A stretch of 64,000 nt of DNA, taken from Climacteris rufus (taxonomy: Eukaryota; Chordata; Aves; Passeriformes; Climacteridae). The stretch lies in NCBI GenBank assembly GCA_013398175.1, contig VZRZ01008578.1, forward strand, positions 725,602 through 789,601, written 5' to 3'. Positions 26,441-39,299 of the stretch are shown here, piece after piece (the first letter of the stretch is position 1; every line of letters starts with the position of its first letter). The notes beneath the pieces were generated by a model. That model was not told the DNA's origin. It did no database searches and saw only the letters and a list, made by a program, of their open reading frames with translations. The position numbers and the translations under genes are program-made.

Positions 26441-26689
26441 AATTTTTGAGAGCCTCCAAGGAATACCTCCAACATAGGAATAGCATAGAATATTGTTATA
26501 TTTCAGTATTTTAATCAAAGGTCATGGGGAATTGCTCCTCTGTGCATCTAGAAATGTAAATGTAGAGTACAATGATGTCAGAAGACTCTTCAGATACTGT
26601 TTAGTTCCTTGGCAGTGAAGGCTGCTGCAGGGCACCAGGGTATCTGACCTTGGAGAAGTGGGTGACCAGGGGGGGTTGGGATGCCCTTG

Positions 26690-26822
26690 GAGCCCTTTGA
26701 AACACAACTTGTCAGGACCTGAGCAGTGTGGCCTGACTTTGATGTTAGCTTTGCTTTGTGCAGGGGGTCAGACCAGGTGGCCTCCAGAGGTCCTTCCCAG
26801 TCTGAGCACTTTTATAATCCTA
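26690..26822 (+). mobile_element. CR1 LINE 3'-terminal fragment
   Basis: The diagnostic CR1 3' untranslated motif is present: a GCAGGGGGTCAGACC segment, then GGTGGCCTCCAGAGGTCCTT, then a degraded CAGTCTGAGCAC end. In bird CR1 this is the GGTTGGACTAGATGACCTCCAGAGG-type 3' end. No ORF2 coding remains. The right edge lacks the usual terminal octamer repeat and ends in a diverged TTATAATCC. The left boundary is approximate. Confidence 0.8.
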
Positions 26823-27593
26823 AGACTGGGCTTATAACATGCTTTCCCCCACTTCTCCTATTCCCTCTGTTCTGCCTTCCTATGTATTTCTTATCCAATT
26901 TCCTTGACTAAGAAAAGTAACTGAATCAAAACCACCAGACTGGAATTAAAAGTGCAACTCTCTGTTGTCTCAATTAGCTTTGCTGTGAATGCTGTCTCAG
27001 CATTGTGGACACATATACAGAGATGTTTGTAGTGGCTAATGGAATATGGTTGACTGAAAATACATGATGTTATATAAAAACTGATACTTGGGAACATGGA
27101 CAAGGATAAGAAAGAAGGCATCCAGTTTTTCAGAAGAAAAGCTATAATGGAGATCTGTCAAGAGGAGGCCTTAGGGTAGGAAATGAACTGTTTTATTCCT
27201 GTGTATAAATAGAATTCAGAGCTCCCAGACACAGAAGTAAAAAAGCAAAGATTTGTCACTTGGAGGTAAAGGAAATGTGGGAGATTTATGGCCCTACACT
27301 AAAAAATTTCATTTATATATATATAAGCATTCCAACCATTTTAGTTTTTTTGAATGAGAGGGGAATAATTATTCATTCTGGTTAATGTTCTATAAAGGAA
27401 TGTATTCATTCAAACTAGATGCATCTGATAGAAAATAAGAAGCTTTGCCTTTTTTATCTTTATAAAAATCTGGTTCCTTTTTTAATGGTGACATTTAAAA
27501 GGAAGAGAAAAAAGTTAGCAAGTAGTAGCCAAAAAAAGCACTGACTAAAACACAACCCAAATCCCAAAACCAAAAAACCTTTCTTTGCTGTGG

Positions 27594-27608
27594 GGTGTGT
27601 GTGTGTGT
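27594..27608. repeat. (GT)n microsatellite
   Basis: A short GTGTGTGTGTGTGT run. Simple repeat. Confidence 0.75.
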
Positions 27609-30600
27609 AAAACTGTAGTTAATTTTCTGTGTTTAAACACAAAAATGAAGAAATCCAGGGGAAAAGAATTGAAAGAATTGTGAAACTTTATAACATAATT
27701 TCAAGGTGAATTGTTTGGTTGTGGATCTTCACCAAATTGGGATGGAGATCATTGTTCAGGATTATTTTAGTTTTCCTGTGAATTATTAAAATATGAATTC
27801 ATTTACACCTGGCTGGGATAGGAACAGTCTTAAGAGAATTTTATAAAAGATGGGCAGGGTCACAGTAGCAAAGATGATATCTGGACTTTTAACAAGTGCT
27901 CTCAAGTGACTGCAGATGAGGCCTGGAGTCCAAACAACCTGGTGAGGTTGTGTGAAGGGTATTTTTAAAATGAGACACAGCTGCTTTCCCTTACTTTTCA
28001 AAAATTTTAAGATGACCTTGCCAATCCTTAGGCTTTTCTTGCTGGTTGTGGTCATTTGACATCTCACTTCTACAGTGTTTGTTGTAAGGGAAAGGCTGCT
28101 CTTGCCAAACTTAAGCATACAGCAGTATATTAGTCTTTCTGGAAAGAGAACTGTGTGTTTATGGGTTCTCCTATTAGTATCAGAGCCTCTACACTTTCAT
28201 ATTGCTGAAGCATAAGTTTAATGCTTCTAGGATTTTTACATAACTGCTTTGTTTTTGTGTCCAAGGAGTCAGTTCTAGCTGGCTTTCCTAACAAATTGTC
28301 TGTGTAGTTCATTATGATTTTTGTTCATGTAAGAGCTGTTAGAGGAGAAAGTGCTTTTTACCAAGACATTGCACTTTTTCACCTGTGCTTGTGTTTTCAA
28401 AATTTGAGCATGTGAAAATGGTTATTTTTTCAAGGTTTTGTGGAGGTGACTCTTTGATGGATTTCCTTCCTCATCAAGATGATGCCATATGCTAGACATT
28501 TAAGCAGAGACTGGCTGTTACTGTGCATCGTGGGGACATTACATCATGTTGAAAGCCTCCCTCATGACACTGAGTTCAGATTGTGTTTCTTCTGTGTTAC
28601 CTGAGTGTCAGCCTCGCTGTGCAAGTGAAATCTATGAATCAGGAAATAAGCAGCTCTGAAAGTGTTTGTAAATGGGAGGCATTAAACTAGTTGTTAATAA
28701 GTGTGTTTAATGTGTTAATATGTATTAAAGTGTCCTTATCGTGTGTGAGTTTAGATAGGCTTTAGTGTATGCTGGGCAAAGTCCATTGCCACCTCATACA
28801 TGTAAGAAGACATAATGAAATTAGTGGGGAATAATACTAAAAGAATGAACAACTTCAATTTGAAGGAGACGTGAGACTTCCTGTGACTTCCTGGGAAGCT
28901 CTAATAAGAAGCTTTTCAGTGGTCCCTGTGATCTGGGGAAAGGAGAGAAGGAGGAGTGGTGTGTAAATAACTGTGAAGAACTGGTAAAAATCTCTTTCTG
29001 AACTCTCTAAATAAAACCAGTCATATGTCCAGAAATAATTTTATCAACTTGTTCCAGTGTGTTTCCTGACAGAATGTATCTGAAAAGTGGAAACACTCTT
29101 CTATGCTTTTAAAAGTCATGATGAATTTGTTGAAATAGAATTGCACTTTCTTTAATGGCAGTGGCATTCTTCTGATAGTATATTTCTCAAACTTTAGATT
29201 TTTGTTAGTTATAATTTTGAGCAGTTTTCTAAAAGTATTGAGCTTTCTCACTGTTTCTTACTGTTGTAAACAGTTGCTAACATAGTTAGCATTGTACATA
29301 GAAGATAGTTCTGTGTCAGAGCCTACTTTAATATTTTGTTGGTACTTTAGATAAAAGGAGAATATATATAAAACCCCATATCAACTATATTTTACCTAAC
29401 CTAGGAGAATTGAGATGTACAGGTAATATGTGACAAACATTTATAAAAGTGTCTTTTTATGTCTTCTGTTGAAAAATCATTGTCTGCATGGCAGCTGTGA
29501 TCACTGTTACAGAAAGTATTTCAACATTCTCACTCTTCAAAATGTTTCCACGAATCTGACAGTTGGTACCCAAATAAAGTCATTACCAAAAGCAACAGCA
29601 CAGAAGAGAATATGCTGCTGCTGTTACTCTTGAAGAGAGGACTTATTTTTAAATTCTTATCAGACTGCTATAATGTGCATGCTGGTTTTACCTTGTTATT
29701 AAAATATCACAAAAGGGATCAAATTCAGCTGTGAAGAACATGCTATCTGCATGTAATTCCATTGCTTAAAAGTATGTTATGGTAATAGTCACGGGATTAA
29801 AAAAACACAGTCTAAGAATTTATTCAGCTGTATAAAGACAAGGCAGGGCTTAAATATTCATAGTTTCTCCTTTTTAATTTTATTAAGAGATAGAATGGAA
29901 ATGCAAGTATCTGGGTCAAGTTTTCAGGCACATGTGAAATGTACTAAATGCAAGTGGTTTGGGAAGGTATCTCACCCCCATACACAGGGCTGAGAGGGAT
30001 TTGGTTAGCTCTCACACAGCATGGGGTGGTTGAAGGCAGTTCTAGTTGATGCTGACTGTGGCAGCCCCATTGGAACTTTTGTTGGCACATGGACTGAGAT
30101 GACTTTCTGTCCCACATATATATTTCTGGGGTATGGAAAAGAGACAGAATAAAATCCCTTACTTTATCCTTTCTTTATGCTGTTTTCTTATTATTTTGTA
30201 TTATCTAATTTTGTGTTTCAGTAAGCTGCGCTGAAACATGTGGAAGTTATTTAGATAGCCATTTTGTAATCTGGGAAATGACCATCTCTGTATGAGAGAG
30301 AGGGAAGAGATAAGGGGGGATGTGAAGCTGTAATTCCCCAATGTTCTTGCAATCTGCATAGGAATAGCTGTGGTAATATAATAAGCAAAGCAATGTAATA
30401 CTTCATCTTCTGTGTCACTGCCTATTGCACTGGCTCATTTCCTTTGCTTGCCAACAGCAATGCAAAATTTGGGAAAGTTGATTAAGGGAGTTCATAGCTG
30501 TTTAGGAGTAAAGCAGGAGGATTTTGCTCTTAAGGAAAGATATAGTAAATGTACCAATATTGGCTGAAGAATTGTTTCCTTAGTCTTCAGAAATTGTATT

Positions 30601-30977
30601 TGTGTGGGGAAAGCACTCATCTCTCAGTCAGACAGTTCTTTTCTCTCCCTTGTGGCATCGGCGTGCCTGAATATTCTAGTGAACTGGGACAAATGGGAAG
30701 GCTATTGTTTTGGTAGAACAACTTTGATCCTGCTCTCTGTGAAGTCTGTGGAAAGAGTCCAACTGACTTTCCTGGGAAATACAAAGTGGATGAAAAATGC
30801 AGTCCACGGGAAGCAAAGCTATTGCATTTTCCTTTTCAAATTTAACTGAGACATATTAGGCATTTCTGTGCTCCAGTTTTCTTCAGAGAGCAACAACTTT
30901 TGTCACCCTCCTCCCCTCTTCCGCCTACAGAAAATCTGGTTTTTCTGGTGTGTCTTGTTTGGTTGATTTTTTGTTGG

Positions 30978-30994
30978 TTTTTTTTTTTTTTTTT
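30978..30994. repeat. Poly-T tract
   Basis: Seventeen T bases following TTTTTTGTTGG. No flanking retroposon body or target-site duplication was seen, so it is treated as simple sequence rather than a retroposon tail. Confidence 0.75.
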
Positions 30995-31437
30995 AATGCA
31001 AGCGTGATGATACAACATGTATCTGCCTTATTTGCAGCATGACTATGTGCTCTGTTCAGATGAAAGGGCCTCATTCAAGTTGTTAAACAGGATAGAACAT
31101 TAGCATAAACTGTATTTTTCTCTAAGTACCTTATTCCAGTGGCTTAAGACTAGGCTGGGAACTGTTAGCTCTAACTTTGTTGGAAAACTGTCTAATGATT
31201 CATCTCATGGGATAACAGAAGTGTAGCTATGAGATGGCTGTAGATAGTGCTTACCATCTGAAAATGCGTATTGTGCTTGAGTGTAACAAAGCAGGAGCAA
31301 ATAAAAGCATCCATTGCCTAGAATATGGCACTTCACACAGTGGATTATTACCTTCCTAGTTGAGCAAGGCAGACCTGAAAACAGTGGGGAGTTGCTGGCT
31401 GACAATCTTTCAAATGCATGGTTTCTTGTGTTGCTTT

Positions 31438-31475
31438 ATGATATCAAAGGTCTTTTCCAACTTAGTTGATTCTGA
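31438..31475 (+). mobile_element. Tiny CR1 3'-end remnant
   Basis: ATGATATCAAAGGTCTTTTC followed by CAACTTAGTTGATTCTG matches the terminal CR1 consensus, in which GATCTCAAAGG leads to CCAACCT and GATTCTATG. Only about 38 bases are recognisable, and no CR1 body is visible upstream. It closely resembles the end of the better-preserved copy at 58417-58452, which supports the call. Confidence 0.5.
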
Positions 31476-34400
31476 AAGTGAGGAGATGAGGCTTGAGGGT
31501 TACACAGATTTAGTACTTGCATGTATTGGGTCAGACATGGACTGACCACTCTTGATCTGGTTTGTCAACAAGCTCTTGGGCTGCTTTTGCCTATCTGAAG
31601 AGGCAGGAAGGGAGTACAAAAGTCAGCAGAGTACAGTTGTTCTCTTGGCCTTGTATTTTGCTGTGACTAATATGTTCCTGGAGAGAGCAGAGAGGATGAA
31701 AGGAAGGATATAAAGTGTGTTTTCTCCTTACTGGCATTAGTAGGCTACTACCGGGCAGGTGGCGGTGAAAAGCTCTCAGCCTTAGAATAAGAAATGTGTG
31801 GCATTGTTAGTATGTCTATTTGTTAGGCAGGGAATAGGCATATAGGCAGGGAATATTTCTGTGAGACCTCATTCATCAGATTTCCAATCTGTACTGGCCT
31901 GAGATTGAGAGCACTTCTCATCCCCTGGGCAGCATCCTTGTTGGTGCTCATTATGAATCTGAACACAGTAGTCTTCTCTTGCCAGTTGTAAAACTAGATG
32001 GCTTCACAGGTCATGTGTGTGATCTTATTAATCTGTAAGACACTGTGTTATTGGCAGATACCATACCTTGAAAGAGCTGGAAGTGGGAAGAATATCTCTT
32101 CCAGGTGAAGATACCACCCTTCCTAACTTGCTTTCCTAATTCCTGACTCCCCCCACCCCAGTGCTGTAAATTAATGTGATAAGTTTAACACCATATTTAA
32201 CCAAATGCTTTAGTGAGTACTGCTGGGTAACTCTGTAAAGAAGGCAGTGCATGGAAGATGTTTTTTCCTGCAGAGGAATGTTTAGTAAGCCTTTCCCTTA
32301 TTTATTTATTTTTGTTTGTAAGGCCTGGGTATTTCTTTTTGCTTTAAGGAGAAATTACAATCCAGAACACATGATGTTATCAGTTGTTAGCTCATTGAGT
32401 AACTAGTAACACAGCTTCATATTTGACTTCCAAACATATTGGAGATGGTTGGGAGTGAGAGAACAGTTGTGAAAAAGTTAGTCTTGGTATCATCATCATA
32501 ATTAACTTTCATTTGTTGACTAGCAAATGTTCCTATCACCTGAAGACAGGGGTGCATTGGTAACAAATGATAAATACAAAGTGACAGAACAAAAGCACCT
32601 GATAGGGCCTGACAGCAGATTTGTTTAATACCTTCCCTGTAAAGATTTTGTTTGTGTTTATCTGCTTTAATTTCTCTGTGCACAGATAACACTGAGCTTC
32701 CCAGTGAACTTGGGAAAAGGGAGATTCCTCTTTCTGTTAGTGTCACTCGCATGAAAATATAAGGAATGTCAGCAAAAACTGTACGGAAAAGATGATTTTG
32801 GAGGAATCAATAATACACATTTCCTGTGGATCTCAAAAGGGGAGCCCTTTTGCCTTAACCTTCCTGGGCAACTCCACCAATTGGTTTTCCCTTTTTCTGG
32901 TTGATGGCCTGCTTCTTACAAGGGTTTGTCAAGGTCTTCCCTAGCAACTGAGCAATTTCATAGCAGATTTGGAAGCTCTTCAAGGCTTGGTGAGTTACCC
33001 CTGGAGCTGCTGCTTAGGTATTGGATTGTACTGTAAAGTACAAAAGCACCTACTTCATAGTATTGACAGGTAGAATCTCTTGTTCTCCAGTATGCTTAGC
33101 TTCTTGTTAAACTCAAAGTATCTGACAAGTCCTGCTATAGCTGATATGACTGGGGCGAGGGGTTTGGAAATCTGGTGTCTTTGAACAACACTACAGGATA
33201 TCTCTTCTGGTAAACAAAGCAAACATTCAAAATGTGAAGATATGAGTGCAGCCTGGCTATAGGATATGATGTCTGAGAGCATGGCACCCCAGTTGCTGAA
33301 AGGCAGACGCCAGTGTTGCCTACAGTGTGAAAACACTTGCTAGGTTTTTGCACAGTATTCAGATTTGTCTGCTGTGGGGAGAACTTTGACCATTTGATTC
33401 ATGGTCACTTAAGATGAGGTGAAAATATATTTGGCAGCCAATTAAGTAAGGTACCATGAGAGGAGCAACAGCTTGAATTGTATGGAAATTATAGGTAGTA
33501 CCATTTGTAGTTGCTTAAGTTGGGAGCTTCTGTTTTCAAAGGAGTGCTGTAAGAGGCTAAAGATATTGAACGTAGCCAGATGTAACTTCAAGTTCTGCAA
33601 GCTGAGAGTCATGAAAAGCTTGTGCTGTTCTCATAGGTACAAGTGTGTGGTATTCTTCCCCAATAAGTTTCTGATACTATCTTTACATGCAATATATTGT
33701 TTATTTGATTATATTATTACTAGCTGGGATTCTTCTCTTTACAGTGATGATAACAGATACAAAGAGGATGTACAATGTCAATACAGCGTGACAATACAGG
33801 AGCCTACTTAAAATGACTGTCTTACCTATCATTAAGCATCTGAAGTGGTGGGTTTTAGAGGCTGTTTCTTTAAACTAGGCTATGTAAACGATGTTATCTT
33901 CATGTTTTCCTTTATCTTGTACATAGAATTCACCTGTATTTAAGTGGAATGTAACCTCTGTTTTAAAACGTTAAATAGAAACATTTAGAATTTGCTTGAA
34001 GAAAAGAAGACATTTGAGTGAAATCTGTAATTTTTAGATTACCTTACCCAAAGTAAACAGACATTTCATTACCAATTTCAATTTCTCTTTATTTTCTGAG
34101 TTGACTTATGTTTCAAATAATGTTTGTACTGAGGCTTTAGGGATTTCCTGAATACAGTACTTGAAAAGACTTTCAAAAAGTTAGTTTAACTGCTGAGAAA
34201 CTGGCCGAAAAATAAAAGCTGATATTCACTCCTACTTGGTATATTAAATTGCTCCTACCATGTAAGGGACAATGCAGGTGGGTGTTTTTTATATTATTAT
34301 TTCAATTCTTTATTTTTTTTTTAGATTTCAAATAAGCTTAATTTTCCTTCCTTTCTACTTAATATGTTTCCAAAAACGTGTAGCAACGTGGTTATAATGT

Positions 34401-37400
34401 ATTTAGGGATGGGGGAGGAAGGAAATTAAAAGGATAAACTTTCAACCTCTTGCACCTTGCCTGAACTCCTGTTATTTAAGAATGGAAGGCTTTATTTCCA
34501 GTTTAAACTGAACTGTTTGCATAATGCCTGTTTATTCTGCAACCACTTAGCATATATACTCACGTCCCAAGTAGTTCTTAACCATCAAACAATATTTGGA
34601 TAAACATCTTTTAGAGCATATTTAAGGAATTTCCCTGAACAGTGAGGTAAGCAGGCTAGGCAGTAAGGACACTCTTCAGTTCTGATCATGAAGCCCTTCT
34701 AAGAAGTTTCTGTTTGCCTTGGGCCACTCTGGACCATGAGTTTGCCACTTGTTCACTGTCATGGTAGGAGTAGCTGTAGACATTGGGGAACTGCACTGTA
34801 AATGAGCTCTATGGAAAAAAAGCTGATTTAAAAAGTAGCACAAAAGGAAGAGGCTTTCCCCATTTTCGTATATTTGAACATAGTTATACAAGTTCTTTGA
34901 ACAAAGCTCATCAGCTTAAGCAAGTGGGATGGAAGTGTCTCCCTTCATAGTACTGTACATTGAGTTTGATTTTAATGCCTGTGGAAGAACCTAGTAAAAC
35001 TGTCATATGTAGTTGGATAAAATCAGCTGGTTATAATGAGCTGCTATGTTAATTTAAAACATATTCACCATGACAGAGACATGCCATGTAATTGTTGAAT
35101 CTCCTTTGTGTTTCTTATAATTGAATATTTAATTATAATTTTAAAATAATATAATTAGCATAATTTATTTGAAAAAATCCCTATTACTATCCTTAATTAC
35201 ATTATATCTAACAATACTGCACATTAAAGATAGTCTGATAAGGGTTCACATACTTCTATGCCTCGGTACTTGCTCTCTAGACATCTGATAGTTGTCGTTA
35301 CATTTCTGAGGAAAAAATCTATCATTTCAACATTATAGAAATTCATTCATGACAAATCAATTCCATTAACCTCTTTTACCCCATTGGTTTGGCTATTCAA
35401 AGCTTTTTTGCATGAAACTAAAATCATAAAACTAACAGTAAAGTAGATTTAAATCCTTACAATCTGTTCTGCTTTCTGGATGTTTGTATCACTGCAGATG
35501 TTCTGAAAGAATGTAATCCAAGTACAGTGTATATTGGATTGTTCACTTTTAAAACTCCTCTTTGAAGAAATATCTGTTCAGTGGTATAAACTTCTAGTTG
35601 AGCCAGATGTCACAAATGTTAAACTGAACTGCGGTCCTTCTACAGCAATGCCTATTTATATCTTGTGTGAACTGAAAATATTTGGGATATAAACATGCAG
35701 GGAAACACTGACAGTATTCTTGAGGGAAGTGAGGGTGTGTTAGCTCTATCACTCACAAAAGGCCTGTCTGTGAAGGAACAGGAGTGGAGCAGCCAGCTCT
35801 CACAGCAGCTCCCGGGGTGTGGGAGCCTGGCTCTGTGCACCAGCTTTGTCTTGGCCAGGGTCATGTTGGGAGGGCACATTCTCCTGCAGGTCCCTGGGTC
35901 CTCCAGCTCCTCTAGGCAAAAATGATACCCTGGGAACTGTTTGCCCAGATGTGGGATCTGGCATGTGAATGTCCCAGTATCACCAGTCCATGGCTCTCTG
36001 CCTAAAGGTGGAGAGTCTTTACTGTCTTATTAAAGCTGTTGGTGCCAGGGAAGAGGACAAAGCTCTTCTGTGTCTATAGAAGATATCTATGAACAAAGTA
36101 TTTATTACAATTAAAGAAATAAATGCTTTTTTGTCCAGTTGAACTGTTCTCTGTGTTCCCTCTTTGCATCTTTTTTTCTGGGGTTTTGTTGGTTTTTTTT
36201 TCATTCAAATAGAAGCTATGTTTTGGAAGAAATATCAGTGAAGTCTAAAGGAAGGCATCAAGTTGTCTTTGGAACTTTAAAACTTGGCTGTGGTGGGACT
36301 CAGACTGTCTGTGTCTGGTGATGCTGGCTGTTTATTCCAAATGTGGTTGATTAAACCATTTATTTTTCACAACCCTTGCAAATTGTAGGTAATTTTAATT
36401 TGATGCGAGACATTTGAAACTCCCCTTCTTCTCTTTATACTTATACAGCCCAGTAGGAAGGAAGCTTTTTTCTCTATGTCGTTTACCACTGCAGACAGAC
36501 ATTCGTCAGAGGTCAGTAGAGAGATAGTATAGTTTAGCTATACAACGCAGTGGAACAAATATATTATATTTCAAATTTATATATTTTGGTTTGCTTTGTG
36601 ATTATCCTTGATTTTCTTTGTTACACCATACAAAGCAACAATTCAAAATTCAGCTGAATCTGAGCATTAAACATGAATTAAATAGGAGAAGAAATAAGCT
36701 TAAAATGTATTTTGAGAAAATACGATTAGATAAAACAAGAAAAGAATGAGGTTTATTGGACAGAAAAGGAATTGTTAATCCTATGAAGTAGAGAGGCTGA
36801 GGTAAGAAGTACAAAGGAAGAGGTAATGAGCAGAGAAAATGAGTTGTTTAGGTAGGGAAAGATCCAGGCTGTATGCAGCGGTGGCAAATGAGCGATTAGA
36901 GAGTAAAATAAGCCAGTTACTGGATCAAATGTTGAGGAATCTGGATCAGTACAAAGGGGTGAAAATCGAGTCTGCTTGGGAAAGGATTAGTAGTGGAAAG
37001 TGATAATTGCAGTTGAAAAGGAAGACAATAAGGCTTGCACAAGAGGGGAAAAGAAGGATAAAAATGAATCTGAAAAAGCAAAGTAAAAAAACCCCAGGAT
37101 ATAGTGAAACAGAAGTCTACTGTATACTGGAAGCCTCTCATTTAATCCAGGAGTGGATGATGATAATACAAATGAATAACCAATTTGGTCTCCGTTTTTC
37201 TCACATGGTGTGTGCCTCACAAACTTTCCTGGAGGACAGAGGCAGGGAGGTCACAGTTGTGATTACAGGAAATTGCTTTGGAGCACGTATTTGCAGCTGC
37301 TGCCAGGTATGCTCCAAGGGATAAGCTTCCAAAACCACAATTGAAAGTACAAAAGCTTGGGGTTTGTTTGGACAAAAATGGATTTGGGATGCATCTCTCT

Positions 37401-39022
37401 TCCACTGAGTTTAAATCCTTAAATTTGTCAAGAGACCTCTCATTCTTCCCCAGAGTTACGTATTTATTGATTTTTATATCTATATTTGGATAGTGGTAGG
37501 AAATGTCTATGTAACCAGTATGATTTTGTTTTCTTCCCTAGGGTAGGAAATTGTGGTGCAAGAATAATTTTACTTGCTAATAATGGAGTTTGGAGAAGTT
37601 TTGGCACCTTTCTTCATGGAATCTAGTGAAGCAATAATGAACAGAGTTAGTCTAACATTAGTAAAGGTATTTAAATAAGTCTCTGATTAGAGGAGTTATC
37701 ATTGAATGAATTATTCATAAGCTATTTTTCGGACAGATTAAAGTAAAATATATTCATATTTTATTTGAAGCAATATTAGATAATTAAAATAGGATTACAA
37801 TTAATAATTTCAGCAAGGGTAGGCATCGTTCATGATGATTTTTACTTTCTTCAATAGCTAAGATACGAAAAGGAGTAAGTCAGATATAGTGATCTGAAAT
37901 GAAAATGTTTGCGTATGCTGCAGAGCTGAGCTCTTTCAAAGGAAGGAAACCACTGAGTCCCTACAGAAATGTTCTACAGCATTTTCACTTCAGTGTCCAA
38001 AGTTCATAATGTTGGCTGCATTAATCTGCTTCTTTGTGTATTCTGAGGATAAGGTAGTCCAAAGTTTCAAGTATCAAATATTCTCTTCCATTTTTCTTCA
38101 CAAAAAATGCATTTGTTTCAGGAGAATGGTTGCCTGAACAATTTCTTAAATTTATTTTCACTGCCTGAGGACTCAATTCTTATGACTTCTGCATTTTGTT
38201 TAAATTTTGTTCTTGTCAATATAGTAAACCATGGAAGTGAAATGAACATCTGTGTACGTGTACCTTGGTTGGATCAAGGTTGGATGTATTTTTCAAAGGT
38301 CTATACTAGTTTGTCACACATTCTTGGTTTCAGTCCCAGATCAGCTGTGATGGTCTACATTATATGGGTCACTATACACTTAGCTGGACCAGAGGACCCA
38401 AGCTGGCCTTTTTCAGCCTTGAATTATATTGATCTTGCATAATATATTTCTGTTCAATGTGAAACAGAACCATAGATGGTAGACTATAGTTTCAAATTAT
38501 GTATATTACTCAGTAAAAGAAGGTGGCTTTCAGCTTTTAACAAGTAGATTATATTGATTAGAGGGATCCAATCATAATTGCTAACATTTAAAAGTTTTGG
38601 TTACTACTGTTATGGCAGTAAAAGTGCTAGCAGCAGGTCTTGGGACACTCTGCCACTCCAGATTGTAACACTATTTCACATGAAGGTAGAAGAAACAAGG
38701 TATATAATGCTCTTGGTGTTCTTCATGTAACTTCCTGATGCAATTTATGCTTTCCCCACTGCCGTCTGATCAAACCCAACCAATTATTAAAGATGCCCAA
38801 AGAAAAGGATGCCTAATGTGGTTTTTATTTCCCAGGAGAGTACTTCTTACTAGGTCATTGCCTTATCTAGTAATTTTGTAAAACCATGGTGATTTAATCA
38901 ATGCCTTTAAGCCGCCTTTAAGTCACCTTTTAGTGCCTACCCACATCGTGTACTAATGCATCAAATAACGAGACAGCGCAAGAAAAGCTACTCGGTGTGA
39001 AAAATCCTGGTCAGCTTCGACA

Positions 39023-39049
39023 TTTTAAGTCTGACTGCTAGACTTAAAA
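39023..39049. repeat. Perfect 10-bp inverted repeat (hairpin)
   Basis: TTTTAAGTCT, a 7-base loop GACTGCT, then the exact reverse complement AGACTTAAAA. Pairing stops at the next base. It is far shorter than a microRNA precursor. Confidence 0.75.
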
Positions 39050-39274
39050 AGTATTTTAAATAACTTTTCAGGATCATTGACATGTCACACTTTTAACCAC
39101 CTTCCTCTCTTTGCAATGTAAATCTGCATTTTTAAAAAGTAGTTCTTTTTCTTGTCTTTTTTTTTTCCTCCCCCTGAAGGATCACTTACTTTGACTTGAT
39201 TTCTGCTTCCTGAATAGGACATAACAGCTCTTTAATAGTGTTGTTGGGTATGCTTATTCAAAATAAGTATGGTG

Positions 39275-39299
39275 CTTTCACCTTTTAGAAAGGTGAAAG
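39275..39299. repeat. Perfect 10-bp inverted repeat (hairpin)
   Basis: CTTTCACCTT, a 5-base loop TTAGA, then the exact reverse complement AAGGTGAAAG. It lies about 240 bases from the previous hairpin. Confidence 0.75.

Larger units (their letters stand above)
23916..26689. other. No further coding seen; possible 3' UTR then AT-rich DNA
   Basis: The first 750-1000 bases could be the 3' untranslated region of the preceding candidate exon. G-runs occur near 24188-24197 and at 24359-24367, and a GC-richer patch covers 24520-24790. A TTA microsatellite lies at 25779-25803. A 20-base near-perfect tandem duplication lies at 26404-26440. No other gene is visible. Confidence 0.45.
26823..31437. other. 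AT-rich non-coding stretch, no gene seen
   Basis: Contains AT (27311-27325) and GT (27594-27608) microsatellites and a 17-base poly-T run (30978-30994). No exon with splice support and no interspersed repeat was recognised. Confidence 0.5.

Noticed and set aside
30961..30994. Poly-T run considered as the tail of a reverse-oriented SINE or processed pseudogene
   Set aside because: No retroposon body beside it, no RNA polymerase III boxes and no target-site duplication seen.
37236..37307. Possible small exon ending at a CCAG/GTATGC donor
   Set aside because: Acceptor side is ambiguous and the short peptide has no recognisable feature.
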